This document shows positions 1 through 13,790 of a DNA stretch of 64,000 bases, in pieces (position 1 is the stretch's first letter; the number at the start of each line of letters is the position of its first letter). Origin of the DNA: Cardinalis cardinalis (lineage: Eukaryota; Chordata; Aves; Passeriformes; Cardinalidae); contig JACDOX010000044.1 in NCBI GenBank assembly GCA_014549065.1, positions 4,355,506-4,419,505 of the forward strand, given 5' to 3'. Made by a program: the position numbers and the translations under genes. The notes below the pieces were generated by a model. The model had not been told where the DNA came from. It saw nothing but the letters and a program-made list of their open reading frames with translations, and did no database searches.

Positions 1-1994
1 AAGAAAACAGCATTTTCTTTGGTTTTTACTACAGCTGAACTAACTGCATGCTGTGTACACAGACCATTTTTCTGAGATGAACAGGGTGTGTGCAGCANTG
101 TCTCCCTTCCTTTCTTATCCTGCTCCCCGCATTACAAGGTGATGTAAATTCAGTCACACCCTTGATTACTATGGNTGGAATACTGCAGACAAAGAGGTGT
201 AAGACAACAAAAAATGAAGCTGTGAGTGATACAGTAATAAATGAAAGAACATTGCAGAGGCANGATTTCTTGGGTAAGAGATTAAAAGAGAAACAGAAGC
301 TGCCTTCCCTTGCCATGTGCCATGGCAAGAATATTTNAATAGTTGGTTGTGAAAAATGTTGTGATTTGGAAGTGCAAGACCTAATGACAAAAGAGACCGA
401 ACACAACTGAGCAAGCTACCAGAGTTCCTCTTGTCACATGACTGGTCAGTGAATTTGTGAAGAACAGCCTACTCAGCCCTAATTTTCAGTACATTATCTT
501 GTTATGCTGCATTATTTTAACCCAGGGAAACTCAATGCTGTGTAAGAACTGCGCCTTTCAGGACCACAATAGCATTGATCCAGTTAAATCATAAAGGTAT
601 GTTTTTCAGAAGTAGCAAAATCTAATTTGCCACAAAATTCAATAAGAATGTGAATCCAGTTCCTGTGAAACACCTTGAGAAATTTTCCTTAGTAAAACAG
701 CAATACAGCCTAATCCTCAGCAGCCACAAGTCCTGTGCTGTGCCAGGTTTTTGATTTCTGGAGTTTCTATGGGCCCTAGCCAAAGGAGTGACATCAAGAA
801 TCATTCCACTGATTTGACTGAAGTCTCTCTCCATCCCTGGGATCATTTCCCAGAGAGTCATGTGGAATAAACAGAGCTTTTGGACACTTTATCAAATATA
901 GAAACCTCCAGTTTGATGAGAATTTCTGTCAGGATCTCATGGTGACCTCTGAGACTCATGTGCAATGCTCAGCACTTAAAAGACTTCTAAAAAATGTAGC
1001 TAGAACAAATAAGGCTTTAGAAGTTTTGATAAGGAAAAGGAGTAGGGAATTATCTATGCATTAGCTGGAATATGTAGAAAGATTTGGCATGTATATTATG
1101 CCAGAACCCTCTACAGGGATGAGCTCCTGCAAAACATTTAAACTGCTGTGTCTAAGTCACTNAGGTAGCTTTGAAATAAGTGTCACCTATCATGCATAAA
1201 TAACAATTGGAAGACCCATAGAGTTGCAGTAAAGAGACAGCCAGAGTGTGTTCTGGGATTAAATATAATGTGTTGATTCAAGGCACTCTTTGCACAGCAA
1301 TTAACCTAGAAGGTTATCAGCAGTGATTTGCTCTGNTACCCCATCATGCAGAATGGCTTGTTGCTCCACAGAACAGTACCAAAGCATCCCTTACACCCAG
1401 CCAAATAAGCTTTGCACCAGCTAAAAAAGTCTCAAGGTTATTTTCCACAGCAGGGAAGAAACTGAGCCCATAATTTTATATTCTTGAGGAATTAGGTTTA
1501 AAAGATTATAATCAGCACTGGACAAGAAAATTGAACTAGCAGGCAGAAAGATAGTTGCAACTGGACTGAACAAGAAATTATTACAGAGACTGGAAGACAG
1601 AATGGGACTCTCCAACCTGAAACAAATAGAAGAAAGAACTGTACTCAGATAAATAACTCAACCTTGCTGTTCACTCTTCAATAGTAATTCTGCATGACCA
1701 TCTGGAAATTCCTCTCTGGTAATTCCTTTTTAACAGTTCTATAACCACATCTTAATTTGTCATTTCTTAGAAGGATCAAAAGAAATATTTTGCCTCTGCC
1801 AGCCCCATCTGCGCCTGTGAACATGCAGACCACATACAGGCAAGGCACGTGCAAAGCCTGGGGACAGCCACACCAGCCTGCCAAAGCTGCTGCTGTCCAA
1901 AGGAAACTCTCTTTGAGAGTCTACTTGCTGCACCTACAATCTCTTACCAGACTCCTTCCATATTAGTAGTGCTTTATCTTTAAAAAACTGCCCT

Positions 1995-2028
1995 CATCAG
2001 AGAATCCCAAGCATCAGAGAATCCCAAG
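1995..2028. repeat. 17-bp perfect tandem duplication
   Basis: The unit catcagagaatcccaag occurs at 1995-2011 and again at 2012-2028 without a mismatch. It lies about 110 bp before the 34-bp tandem duplication. Confidence 0.92.
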
Positions 2029-2134
2029 CCTTGGAGACACTTCAGAGATTATCCAGCCCTCAGGCAGAACAAGTCCTTTCTGTTATCCTGAGGGTGATTT
2101 ACCTCCAACCCAGGTTTGAGATCGTTTTGTGGAG

Positions 2135-2202
2135 ATCTCCAGTCAGGCAGAATTCTCCAAGACACTTTATCTCCAGTCAGGCAGAATTCTCCAAGAGCTA
2201 TA
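2135..2202. repeat. 34-bp tandem duplication, two copies
   Basis: The unit at 2135-2168 is repeated at 2169-2202. The first 28 bases (beginning atctccagtcaggcag) are identical and the last few differ. It is non-coding and of no recognised family. Confidence 0.9.
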
Positions 2203-3900
2203 GCCTTACCAATAGACTATTTTCTTAATGCTTAGCTAGATGTTTTGGGTTGTTTTCCTCTGCTATTAAAGTCTCATTACTTCTTCTTGTGACCACCCTG
2301 AACATGGAGAGCAGATTTATTGCCTTCCTTACTGCATCAGCCTTTTATCTATTTGGAAAGATATCCTCCATCATGTTCTCTCCTTTGGACTGAATAATCC
2401 AATCTTTTCTCTCCTCCACACTCAATGAACTCTATCCTTTCAGAAAAAAACCCCACCAAAATGCAAGGTGTTTTGTTTTGAAGTGCCTCAATTGAATACA
2501 AAAAATATTGATGCAAGGAGCAATTTTAAATCGGAAGTTCAGATGTTTCAGCTAATAAAATTTTTAAGTTCAGTGCCTCAGACAAAATTACAGATATTTT
2601 CACTACACCAAAATAACTAAAAGGATACAGAAAATTCTGGTATCAACAGATCTATCGCATTTTTCACAAAGATATTTGCTATGAATGCTTCTCTCAGCTC
2701 TGNCTCTATCACTTTGACCCAAAGTGAGCAAAGTCTCTCAAGAACATGCATAACTTCAAAAGTATGAACAGTCCCACCAGCAACAAAATCTGACTGAGAA
2801 ATAAAGTGTTTTTCTTAAAATTCTTTCTTCAGGAAGGCAATGACTGAGTTATAAAGGATCNCTACTGTAGAACCTCCACATCTTAGAATCGTGCCCATCA
2901 TTTGAGGGAGGATCTCCTTAAAAATATCTATTTAAGTATTTTTAAGACGCACAGTCCAGCACAGCTGCAAGAGGGAATGGAAGAGATGTGGCTTATTTTG
3001 AACAGATTTCTTTCTGTACCAGAAAGAAGTGTACNTGCAAAGTGCAATGACCTGCACACAGGAGGATTATGTCATACTGCATTATANCAAACCTGTATGT
3101 TGCCCATTGACTTTGGGGGTAATCAGCAAGAGAACACCAGTATTTTCAAGCAGGGTGGCGTGGGTGTTACGCCACACTCCCCTCCAATTACTTATGGAGA
3201 CTGCAGTCACAGTGTGTGAAATGGATGGATTATAATAGACTTTCCTTCCACTGCTGCGAGGCCCTGATGCANGCACTCCTCCCCTTCACAACAAGCAGCA
3301 CTGGCAATTACCTACATCAGATTTCTGTTAAAAATGTCACAAATATTTCTCCTGTCCCAATATTTCCCTAATTTATCTGATACTAACTTTGCTGCTTTCA
3401 TAGTTCATTCCTAACCACTCTAATTAAACTTATTGATTGCNTCAGAGGAAGGATGTGAAGGGAATGCTTTTTACCTTTCTTCTACCTCCCAACTCTGAAC
3501 AGCTGCTCCTCAGAAATAAACTTACCCTTTTAATTAGTTGCATTAAACTTAGGTTGGGTATGGCCTAGAGATATTAGTTAACAGTGGATGGGAACCTGGA
3601 TTCCTGGGATGCTGGNAGCCTGCACAGAAGGAACTAGCTGGCAGCTCAACAGAGATATCTGGGCTCCTATAGACTTGTCAGAAGCTACAAAACCCATCCA
3701 GGGATTTGGAACTTCTCTGAGGATCNGCTCAGACCAAGCCATATTTTGTTACAGGCTGATAGGAGGGCCAAATACATATACAAAATACATTTTCTGGTCT
3801 CTTCTCCCTTTCCTTTTGCCTTCGCAGGGAGTTCTGATGATTGTTTCACATCCATCAACCTCAGCACCGTCTCTTTGCATGCTTCTCTCAGCCCAAGTCC

Positions 3901-3938
3901 CATCTTGGGATATTGGCTATTTCACATCTTGGGATATT
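3901..3938. repeat. Partial 24-bp direct duplication
   Basis: The string catcttgggatatt occurs at 3901-3914 and at 3925-3938, spaced 24 bases apart; the remainder of the unit has diverged. Minor feature. Confidence 0.7.
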
Positions 3939-6900
3939 TTCAGACCCTCTCTGTCACCTGCCTTGTGGCTGCACCTGAGCTTTGCTCCCCATCCCAGCTG
4001 CCAGCAGCCTCCCAAAACGTGGTCAGATCAGCTGGGCTGCCCTGGTGTGGCAGAGCTGGGCCACTGAGTTGGACACAATGCAGGGGGCCAGCACAGCCCC
4101 CAATGTCTAATTAGTCATTACTNAAATACATTGTGACAAGACATATCAGTACTTTGAAAAACTCTCATGAGTGGAGAAAAAAGTTGGGAAGTAGGGAGAA
4201 GAAAAACCTTTCTCTTGGAAANGTAAAGTCTAAAGCAGAAATAATGTACTTCAGTGATCACATATCCCAGTTTAATGCTAATGTATCCTCCTTGAAAGAC
4301 TTGCAGTTTAACACAGAGCTATATTCTTTCATATTCTTTGAAATAATGAAATATATATATTTATGTATGGCTGTAAAACTGTATTATTTTTAAAAGTTAT
4401 TTCATTGAAGTAGTTGACCTTTTTATGTTTCATGGATACACTTCTTATCCAGTAATAGAAAAACTGACTGTAAACCACTTTATGTTAAAATATATGCTCA
4501 TTTAAATATTACAACGTAGATGATTAGAGACCACTATGTGGTATTTGAGGTTTTAGAGATAAAGAAATGGTCCATAAAAAAAAATCAATAATATGAACCT
4601 TCTACTTAGAATTTCCCTCTTATTTNTTTGGACTTAAATTTGATTTTATTGTTTTTAATTTTATACTCCTGGGTTCTAAAATGTTCAGCAATTATCTGAT
4701 TTGTAGCTACATCTGTAGTATATTTACTTGTAAAATGTCTTTCAAATTAAGATCATTATTTGTACTTTTAGATTTTCCCTTAACTTTTCAATTGACCATG
4801 TGCAGCTCAACAAGAAGCAGCAGTATTTTTCACATTCCNACTGGTTCTAATGCAAAGGCATTTTGCTGATTTAATGGCTGGTTTTGCAGGATAGAAAAAA
4901 TACTAATAATTCTCAGCAAGCAGAAAATCAACAGCTATCGTTTTTCAAATGGGATTTCTGTAGCTCTGTCAAGTGTCCCATATTGTAAAAAGGAAGGGAA
5001 ATTCAATTCTCTGTTTGATTTTGCTTCTAAAGGCAAGAGTTTGATGTGTCTTTCTTTGGAACCCAAAACACCAAATAATGTGGAACCCTAAGGGGGCTGA
5101 GAGGCTTAAACACAAGACTCAGGTGTTAGGGGCACCTGAATTACTTGGGCCAAAGTATTCAATAACATATTTAGTGCTTAATAGCTACTGCCACCTTTAG
5201 ATGCCTTCCATCAATGACCAGGGATGGGGCACCTGGACATTGCTTCTCTGAGACCCAATTCCACTGCCTCACCACCCCACAGTAACAAGTTTCTTCTAAT
5301 ATCCAATCCACCTATCCTCTTTCAGCTTAAAGCCATTTCTCCTTCTCTTACCACAACATGCCATGGCAGAAAGTCCCTCTTCAGCTTTCCTGCAGGCCCC
5401 TTTTAGGTACTGAAAGGACACAATCTGGGCTGGCTCTTTCCAAGTTTTATCTTCCCTTGCCCAGGAGCAAGGGAAAAAACAGGCTTATGCCTACAATTTC
5501 AGGACAGGCAGTGAGAGGANGATCTCTGGGAAGGTGGATGGGTATATTTTCCCAGCTTGGTCAGCTGGGTGGGCTCTCACTGCACACAAGTGTGAGCTCT
5601 TGAGCTGAGTTAGATGTGAGTGAGCATCCACATCTCCATGCACACAGGACATTTGTAATCCACTGTAAAAGGCCACGGTTAGGTGAGATAATTTAAGCAG
5701 AAATTCCCAGCATCTTAATTTCTCACTCAAGCTGACTTCTGGGTGCTGANTGCCTTTCCCTGCACACAGCAGCTGCCCTGAGTACCCTGGAAGCAGCACT
5801 GAGGAAGGAACGTGGCTGGGCACATTNGCAGAGTTTCAGTGTGGTTGCAGCCCTCATGCCAGGGGCCAGAGCCAGCAGGCATCACACAGGCATTTTTCAA
5901 AGAGTAACTGCTCACTGAACACCTCACATGACTGTTTTTAATTCCCAGGGGAAGCTGCAAAGTTACAGTGAACTCAATACCACNAGAGTTTTGGTTTAGA
6001 GAAAGGTAGCTGGGAATCCTCTCAGCCTTTTCCTGAAGCAAAACGAATTTGCAAAGGGTACAGCTACTGAAGGACAGTGGAATTTTTCAGCCAAATCTCA
6101 GGCTACAGCTGCATCCCCTGGTGACTTTCCCTGCTCCCAGAGGTGTCAGCTCAGACCTGCAGGCTCAGTTTACCTGACTGGCTAAAGTGAGTGATGGACT
6201 CTACATCACGGCTGTGTCACAGCTGCCTTAGCAATCTGGAAAGCACTCAAGGCTGATGAACATGACCCACATTCCCTTCTTGGTTCCCTTGGGTGGCTAT
6301 GGGGCTGTTTTTTCATTTTCCTGACAGCTGTATCAGGTATTGGTTAGCCCTGATGGGTTTTTTTTTCCTAAATAAACCTAATCTGCAGTTCTTGGAAATT
6401 TTTAAAAGGTCAAGACAAGGCAGTGAATTCCCTGGAGGCTGGCAGCAGGGTCCTCACACAATATTTAACTGCAATGGNTCTTCAGAGGAAACAAGAGTTT
6501 GAAGAAAACATATGGAAGGACCACACTGTGTGTTGCTCTCTGTGCTTCACAGGACAGCTGGAGAGGCCAGGAAAGCTTCAATACACCAAATAAAGATGTG
6601 TTGGAGAGGAATGAGGGGCAGAAAAAAAAGACGGTACCAAGCACTGCAATTGAAGGCAAGAAACTCGAGGTNTTGGAAGAGCTCCTTTGGTTTAACACCT
6701 TGGGAAATACAGGCTGGTGTCAGTTCAGGCAAAAGGAAAAAGGAAGTTTTCTGGGGAAAGACACTATACATTTGTTTATGTCCACAGAGAATGTATGAAC
6801 AGACTTCACACTAATTTGTGCCCAGAAGACCTTCTCCAACACCCCTCTGGACACCCCACCAGCCAGGTGTCTTCAGCCTGGCTCCCACATATTTGCCTAT

Positions 6901-9900
6901 TCCTATGTCTTGCCTATTCTAGAAAAGCAGGAAAATGCTCAGCACAGTCAGACACACAACTAAAAAAACCAAAAACCCAAACCCTCTGCTTTTAAATAGT
7001 TTTTGTAGTGTAGATTGATGAAATGATCTGTACTCCCCCCACACACCACCTTCTGACACGCATCCATTGCTTGACAAAGCAGGTAGTCACACACACTCCA
7101 CATGAATGCACCCGTGGCCAGGTTGCCTTGGAAACCATCACTGCTACCTAATATTGTTATAATTGGCAAGAAAATATAGGTTTTCTCCAATGATTCGCAG
7201 CATGTTTCCATTTTACATAAATACAAGCTTTCCATCTGCAGTTTGCTGAAGGGCTCCTTTGCTTTTTCCCCAGAAATTTTAGAGACATTTTCTCCCCAGA
7301 AAAATTAAACTGTTGTTTGAATGTCAGAAACNGCATTGTATCGGTATAGGGGGCCATACAGCAATTCCAGCTTCCCTGTGTCTGTCAAGAGGGACTTCTG
7401 TCATTCAGGAGAAGGAGCCCTGCAGTTCTCCCTGCTGCATTTAANTCTGTGCACAGCTCTGAAGTTAGAACAGGTCAGCCCAAGTGCTCCCACACAACTC
7501 TGCTCAGGCTGCACGCTCTCCGCACACCNTCTACCTTATCCAGCAAAACTAGTGGAAACCCTGAGCAGATTNTACTGTATGAACATTTCCAGCACAGACC
7601 AGGATTGTTATGGGATGTGCTCACCCAACACAAAGCCTCAAGGGAGTGTGTGGAGAGGAGCCTTGGATGCTCCCCTAAAGGAGGATTACATAAAAGCTAC
7701 ACAATGTGTGTCCACATTGCATGTACTCACCAGAGAGAGAGAAATGAACTCTTGGTGCTGTGGCACAGATAGACCCCAAACCCTGTGCTTCTTAGGAGGC
7801 CAGCAGCCTGCAGCTACTCCTCTAGCCTAAGGTCCAACTTGGGGCAGATGGAAACTGCAAATTCTGGTTGTCTGATGAGCAGTTTTGCCTGGGAAAGAAA
7901 AAGGGAAAAATCAGACATGATGGAGCACTGCCTGCCAGTGGGTTCAAAAAGAAATGTCTGGAGGTGGCAAGTGAAAAGGGCAAAATCTAAAGTGGCAACC
8001 CCCAAATGAACAACCTGAAACACTTGATGGACATTGAACTGAATGCTTTAAGCCAGGCTGAAGAGATATTTTCCTCAGAAAAGGAGTGAACTATTTCAGT
8101 TAGCCCAGACCAGATGCTGTGCCTCTCCACAGTAACCGCAATGCCTGATTTCACCATGATATNATCCTTTGAGTCTGAAGTCCCACACTCCTTAAAAATC
8201 TCCTCCAAAAGCAGTGTGGTGACCCACAGGCAAGTCCTGGGGTTGGTGTAGGCTCTTTCTTCAGCTGCAGGAAATNCTCTGAGCACCCTTTCCTGGGCTG
8301 CTTCCTCAGCTGGGTGTGCAGCCCAAGCCACAGCNAAGTCAAGGGGATTCTGATCCTGTCACCCTGCTCTGGAAAAACATAGTGAACCCAACTTTAGCTG
8401 ATACCAAGCTACATAAGAGAAGGAATTTTGGTAAAAGTGAAGCAACATAAATCTCTGACACATGACTTTAGATTGCCAAGTTAAAACTGTAGTAAATCAG
8501 CTGTAGCAAGATCAGAAACTATGGGTTTTCCATGTATTTTGGGGGGAAAAACAAGAGTTTCTTTCCTGTGCTTGTGTGGTACAGCTGTTCTTTGGCTTTG
8601 GTTACAGTCTCAAAAAGATCTCTTGAAACAGAAATGAGGTTTTTTAAATGTAAAAGCATTGACTCATATTTTAGCAAAAGTAAAAAGCTCAAGCCAATTC
8701 ATTTCAGCATTTTTAAAATTACATCTGCATGGTTTTTGGAGTACATGCTTCCAGCAAATGTGTGCTTTAGTCAAATGCAATTAAATGTTGATGCAAAGTA
8801 CTGATGGCTTTTTTCCTATCTGCACCATGTCAGTAGAGTTCAGGGGATGCAGTAATTACCTTAACTCTGTTCAAAAGAGCTGCAGAGCTGTTTCCAAAAA
8901 GAACCCAAAGACTAATTCTTAAATGCCTGACATACACATTTAGAATTGTATTTTTCGAAGGATCTCGGGGAGAGGTGGCAAAATGAAAGTTAGGTTTTGA
9001 AAAGGACTCGAAACTGTTAGTGAGATACTCACTTTCCAGCATCTTCACTCTTCAAAACACCTGGGTATTTGACTTCCNGATCAGCATTGGCAAATTTGGC
9101 AACTCTGCCTTGAAAACTTNGGTTTTGGTCCATCAGAGCTACTTCAGTACAAAATGAGCTAAACTACTGGATCTGCACTTAAGAACACAAGAAGCTTAAC
9201 AAGAAAGACAGATGGCAAACTGCACAAAATTAATAACTCACTAGGTGTCACCTCATCCTCTTTAAATATNACACTATTTATTAGGGTGTCTGCCTAACAC
9301 TTCAAACCCAACATCATGTACCAATGCAAGAGCTATTCTTGCAAGTGCTCTGAAGTATAGTGAGCCCATTCAAGTTGAAAGAAAAACAGTCTAAAAGTAA
9401 AATCACGTAAAACTTGCACTATTCCTGGCACAACACCTCTTTTGCCCATCCCCTTTTAATTTTGATGTGTTTCCAATATTCCNAACTTTGTGAGCAGAAA
9501 AAAGAAACCCAAAAGGTAAAATGCCAGAGGTGAGAGTTCTCCAAAAAACCCAGGCATTTGAGACTGGAAATTAAATTCTTCTGTGGTGGGGATTTTTAGA
9601 CAGAAGGGCCTTTAAATCAAACTCTTCTTTAACNCAGACCAGCAGGAGTTGAACTAAAACCTTATTTTCTAACCCTAACAGGCTTTTTTAGCAGCATCTC
9701 ATCCAAGCAGAGAGTCCTATGACANTTCAAAACATTTTGTACCATCTTATAATTTCAATTTTTAAGACTAGAACAATACGATTGTGTTCACATGCAAGAC
9801 TTCTAGACATATGGATTTTACAAAATTTGTTGGGAGTTCCTTGCACTGTGGAAATTAGACGGCTTTACTGTAATCTCAGACACAGGCCTCAACATTCTTA

Positions 9901-12900
9901 TTGATATGTGCTGATGACGTGGCCTTGTAAAACCTGAAAGAAATTATGATAGTTGGGATGTATTTTCTCTCACTGAAAATGTCAATGCTTAACTTATTAG
10001 TGAATTTCTCTTACACTTCCATGACTTCCCTTGGAGCTGCTGTATTGTTGTTTAGAGGCATGGAATTTCTCTTCCTTCAAGTTTCTCTCTACCTTTCTGA
10101 TCAGAGCAAAATGCTGTGCAGATGATACACAGCAGAAGGAAAATATTCTGATGGGCCAGCTATTTCCTTAAACAANATTGTTCTAGGAAATGTGCCAGTT
10201 CAGATAGAGGAGAAATCATCTGACATGGAGTAAAATACTGAGCTTTTTACTACTGCCTTTTTTTTGGTCTCAATTTCCTCTTTCATTCCCACTTTTATAT
10301 GACAGTCCGTCATTTTGAGTCTTGCATCTCATAATATACACAACATATTTTCATTTATTGTTCTCTTCAACCCAGTAATCACATCAATGNTTTCACTGTA
10401 GTTGCTTTACTAACCTAAAGCACCTAAAGTTGTATTCAGCAAACAAAAAGAGCCGTTCNAGTGAGATGGCACATGGGAAGCAGGACACTGATCTATTGTA
10501 AACAGCTAGGAAAATGTCCTATTACACTCACAAATACCATGACAGTGATTATTTCACAGAACTGTGAAAGTACAAAGGTGCAATGCACACTCCTCCTCCC
10601 CTTCCTCTTTTTTTGTAGCACAAGCTATGGAGCTGCTAACCTGGGCTGGCTGTGTGCTGCAGTGATTTCAGCAGGGAAGCAGCGCCTGGCTGCAGCAGGT
10701 TCTGCGTGATGGGAAGCAGAGGAAGGTTTGATACTCAGCAGATGGCACAGATGGGCACCGTGCCAGCCCAGGGGCACTACCTGGTGGCACTACGGGATCA
10801 CTTGCTGCATTTGTTAANGAGCTGGTGTCGAGAGACAGCTTTGTTTTACTCTTTTTTTTTACTTGCCTTTCTCTTCCCCCTTTATGTGATTTTGCTGTTG
10901 GCCANCAGACAACAGCAGTGCTCCCTCTACTCTCGAGTGTGAAAGATTCAGCAATAAAAGGAGCCCAGAAAAAAAAAAAAAAGAGGAGGAATCTGTTGTT
11001 TTTCTGTAACAACCAGTCAGCTCCAACCTCCAACCTTGCAGCCTCCCATGACTGCTAATAACTCTGTTTACTCAGAGCCAGACCACAGTGGGGCTTTTGG
11101 ACCACAAACCAGGCTGGCACCGTGTGAGTGTGTAAAGAAGCAGCATTTATCATTGTCATGATTTTGTTGCTTTCCCCCACACTTGTAAGAGTTGATAACA
11201 AGGAACTCAGAGGCAGCACAGCTGGCTTGAGAGATGTCTCTGCATGAGCAAAGTAATGGCTCTGTTCCAAGAGGAGGCACAACTTATTTCTCCCAATCTA
11301 TGAATAATGCCATGGTAATGGAAAACCAGCATTTANCCTTGCATCTTCTCCCTTTGTTCTGTCTCAGGACTTTTTGCCTTCCCCTGTGTTCCATGGCACA
11401 GATNTGGAGCACATTCTCAGGACAGTATGATCTGAATGGCAGAGAAGTAGGTGGGGTTTTTTGGGTTACTTTTCCATCTATAAATTTATACTTAGGCCTT
11501 CCCAAGATAGAGCTGAAGGTAGACCTGGGCATTTATTCTACTAATGTGTCAGCCAAAATGTAGAGCTGTAGTATCTGCACTCAAAAAGTTGTGAAAAATC
11601 TCTCGTGTGTGTTTTGAAAATGAGGAATTCTTGNAAAACCATCAATAAAAAAAAAATCCTTATAGATTTCTTGGGTAAGTCTGATGTGAGTTTTAGAGAA
11701 GACAACTGACATCCATCACCCCTAGACTGAACACNTGGAGAAAAATTGAGTAAATATTTTCTCCTCCCCATTGATGTGGTTCAATGTAGNATTTTTCTCT
11801 ACCCTTTTTGTCAGCCATAATGTAGGATACCAACAAAACTACCTTCTCCAATTCAGCTCAGCAAGAGTAAATCTTTTCTCTTGGGAAGGTTTGCAGCAAA
11901 GCAATAGAGAATTTTAGGGCAAGTCTAAGCTAAATTGACTCAAGCTGCCTCAGAGACATTTACCTAAATCACCCTTCTTGTAGTGCAGGCACAACTATCC
12001 TTCATTTTCACAAACACTAAAAAGAAAACAGGATCTTTGAATTCATTTCTTCACAAATAAAGAGATGTTGGAAAAAAAACTTAAGTTAACCACTTGAAAA
12101 ATACCTTCCTAGTGCTATAATTCAAAATAACAATGAGAGAAAGGAAGATGAAAGAAAAAAAATAAGGGTTTTATATTAAATTGCATTAACCATTAATCTA
12201 ATAATAAGCCAATTGAATTTCTGTGTGAATAAACCCTGCTATATAGTGCCACCCGACATGCAGTAGCTTAATATTTTGTAATAACTGGTTCTGTGCCCTC
12301 TCATTATAAAATAAAACATATGGTATTTTAATCTAAAGGATAATGTCAAGTTTGATAACATGAGGTAATTAGTAGCCGTGTTCTAGTACTGTGAGAGCAT
12401 CACTCAGGTTTCCTCTTTTGATGAAAAGTAAATTCTTTTTTCACACAAGAAATACTCATTGTTTCAAGACTTTAGTGACAAAAATGATACAGACATTGAG
12501 TCAGAGGCATGAAAGATTACTCATGTTCAACTTTGAAATCGGGCACATCCAAAATATTATCTTTCAATTTGCTTTTCTTTTGATCCACTAGGCTTGAGTG
12601 GAGACAAGAGAGGAAATTAAGTCAAAGACAATTCCCTTCCAATTAAACTCTTGCAGAGACAGAAGCATTAACCCTCTCCCCTGTTCCAGGCAGGCTGCAG
12701 CTCCTGAGGGAAACACTGAGAGGTGGCAAATAGCACACACAGGGGAGAGGGCTTTCTCCCATGGCTGTGGCTCCAGTCATGACTGCTGGATGCAGGTCAA
12801 AAGTGATGAACTCCTCTGGAGCAGCATGGAATATTCCTTGCCCTGCCATACAACCCTCTTGTATTTGAAATGCCCCTCACATACAGCAGCAGGATGTGGA

Positions 12901-13562
12901 AAGTCATTCCAGAGCTCAGAAACTGTGGGCTTCACCCTGAGCTTTTCTGAAGGGGGAATCAGGGAAGGGGAAAGGAACCTCTTCAGCTGGGTCCCTTTGG
13001 GGGGGAGCTTTTGGAGCATCTGCCAGTACCAGTGAGCTGGGGGGTAAGGGACTCTGGGCCTTGCCTTCATCCCCTCTCCAGCATCCAGCCTTGCTGCATC
13101 ATTTATTACCTGATTTAATTGTGGGACTTGAAGCTGGGGGCAGTTTGTTGACAGAGACATCTGTGCAGTGTGTGACACGGTCATGTTTTGCAAAATAATA
13201 CATGGTCTGCTGCTAGAGCAAGAAGGGGTTAAGCTGTCTATGCAGCTGATGCATGGCTGGATTNAAAACTGTCAGCATAAAACCCACATCATTCACATCT
13301 CTATGTGCATTAGGATTTAAATATGGATGCCAAAAATGAAAATGCAGCTTACTGAAGAAAGGAAGATCACATTTCCTAATATAGATAAATTTTCCCATTT
13401 CTGGAAGAAATTGAGAGAATTAGCAGCACCTGCAAAGGCAGAAAACAAGAAAAGTAAAAGAATAATGGATAATTAATACTCAAAAGGCAAAGAAATCTTT
13501 CATAGAAAATATAATGGGCCAGAAATTCAGCTGCTGTACATTTGGCAATTTACATCAGCTGA

Positions 13563-13620
13563 GGAGTGTGCTCCAGCAGGAGTGTGCTGGAGTGTGCTCC
13601 AACAGGAGTGTGCTCCAACA
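13563..13620. repeat. Short minisatellite, 16-bp unit GGAGTGTGCTCCARCA
   Basis: The unit appears at 13563-13578, 13589-13604 and 13605-13620, with a truncated 10-base copy (ggagtgtgct) at 13579-13588. Each full unit contains the imperfect palindrome ggagtgtgctcc. It sits about 60 bp from the 55-bp tandem duplication, making this a local hotspot of slippage. Confidence 0.93.
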
Positions 13621-13680
13621 TTCTTCTTATGTTACCTGGGAGATAAATGAGCCAAAATACAGAGAAAACTTAACATGCAT

Positions 13681-13790
13681 TATCTGCCATCTTTTGTTGA
13701 TTAATAATTTCAGATGTTGGCACTATTATTTAATATATCTGCCATCTTTTGTTGATTAGTAATTTCAGATGTTGGCACTATTATTTAATA
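13681..13790. repeat. 55-bp tandem duplication, two copies, one mismatch
   Basis: The unit at 13681-13735 is repeated immediately at 13736-13790. The only difference I can see is one A to G change (ttaataat against ttagtaat). Such high identity indicates a recent duplication, or an assembly or polymerase slip. The unit is AT-rich and has no recognisable element. Confidence 0.95.

Larger units (their letters stand above)
1..13560. other. Non-coding unique sequence with no recognised gene
   Basis: Apart from the small tandem duplications near 2.0, 2.15 and 3.9 kb, I see no gene or well-preserved repeat here. Open frames are short, overlap on both strands and show no recognisable domain. The longest ones, 3588-4067 and 7321-7830, contain no motif and cross ambiguous bases. 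The 12.15-12.39 kb stretch is AT-rich with many TAAT-type strings. Single N calls occur every few hundred bases. Confidence 0.8.

Noticed and set aside
3588..4067. 159-codon open frame, + strand
   Set aside because: Includes N-containing codons and the 24-bp partial duplication; no recognisable motif and no supporting splice sites.
7321..7830. Longest open frame in the window (169 codons, + strand)
   Set aside because: Crosses several ambiguous bases, shows no domain or biased composition, and another frame overlaps it; consistent with chance.
12598..13035. 145-codon open frame with a HTGER-like string resembling a zinc-finger linker
   Set aside because: Only one short match to the linker; no C2H2 cysteine and histidine spacing around it.
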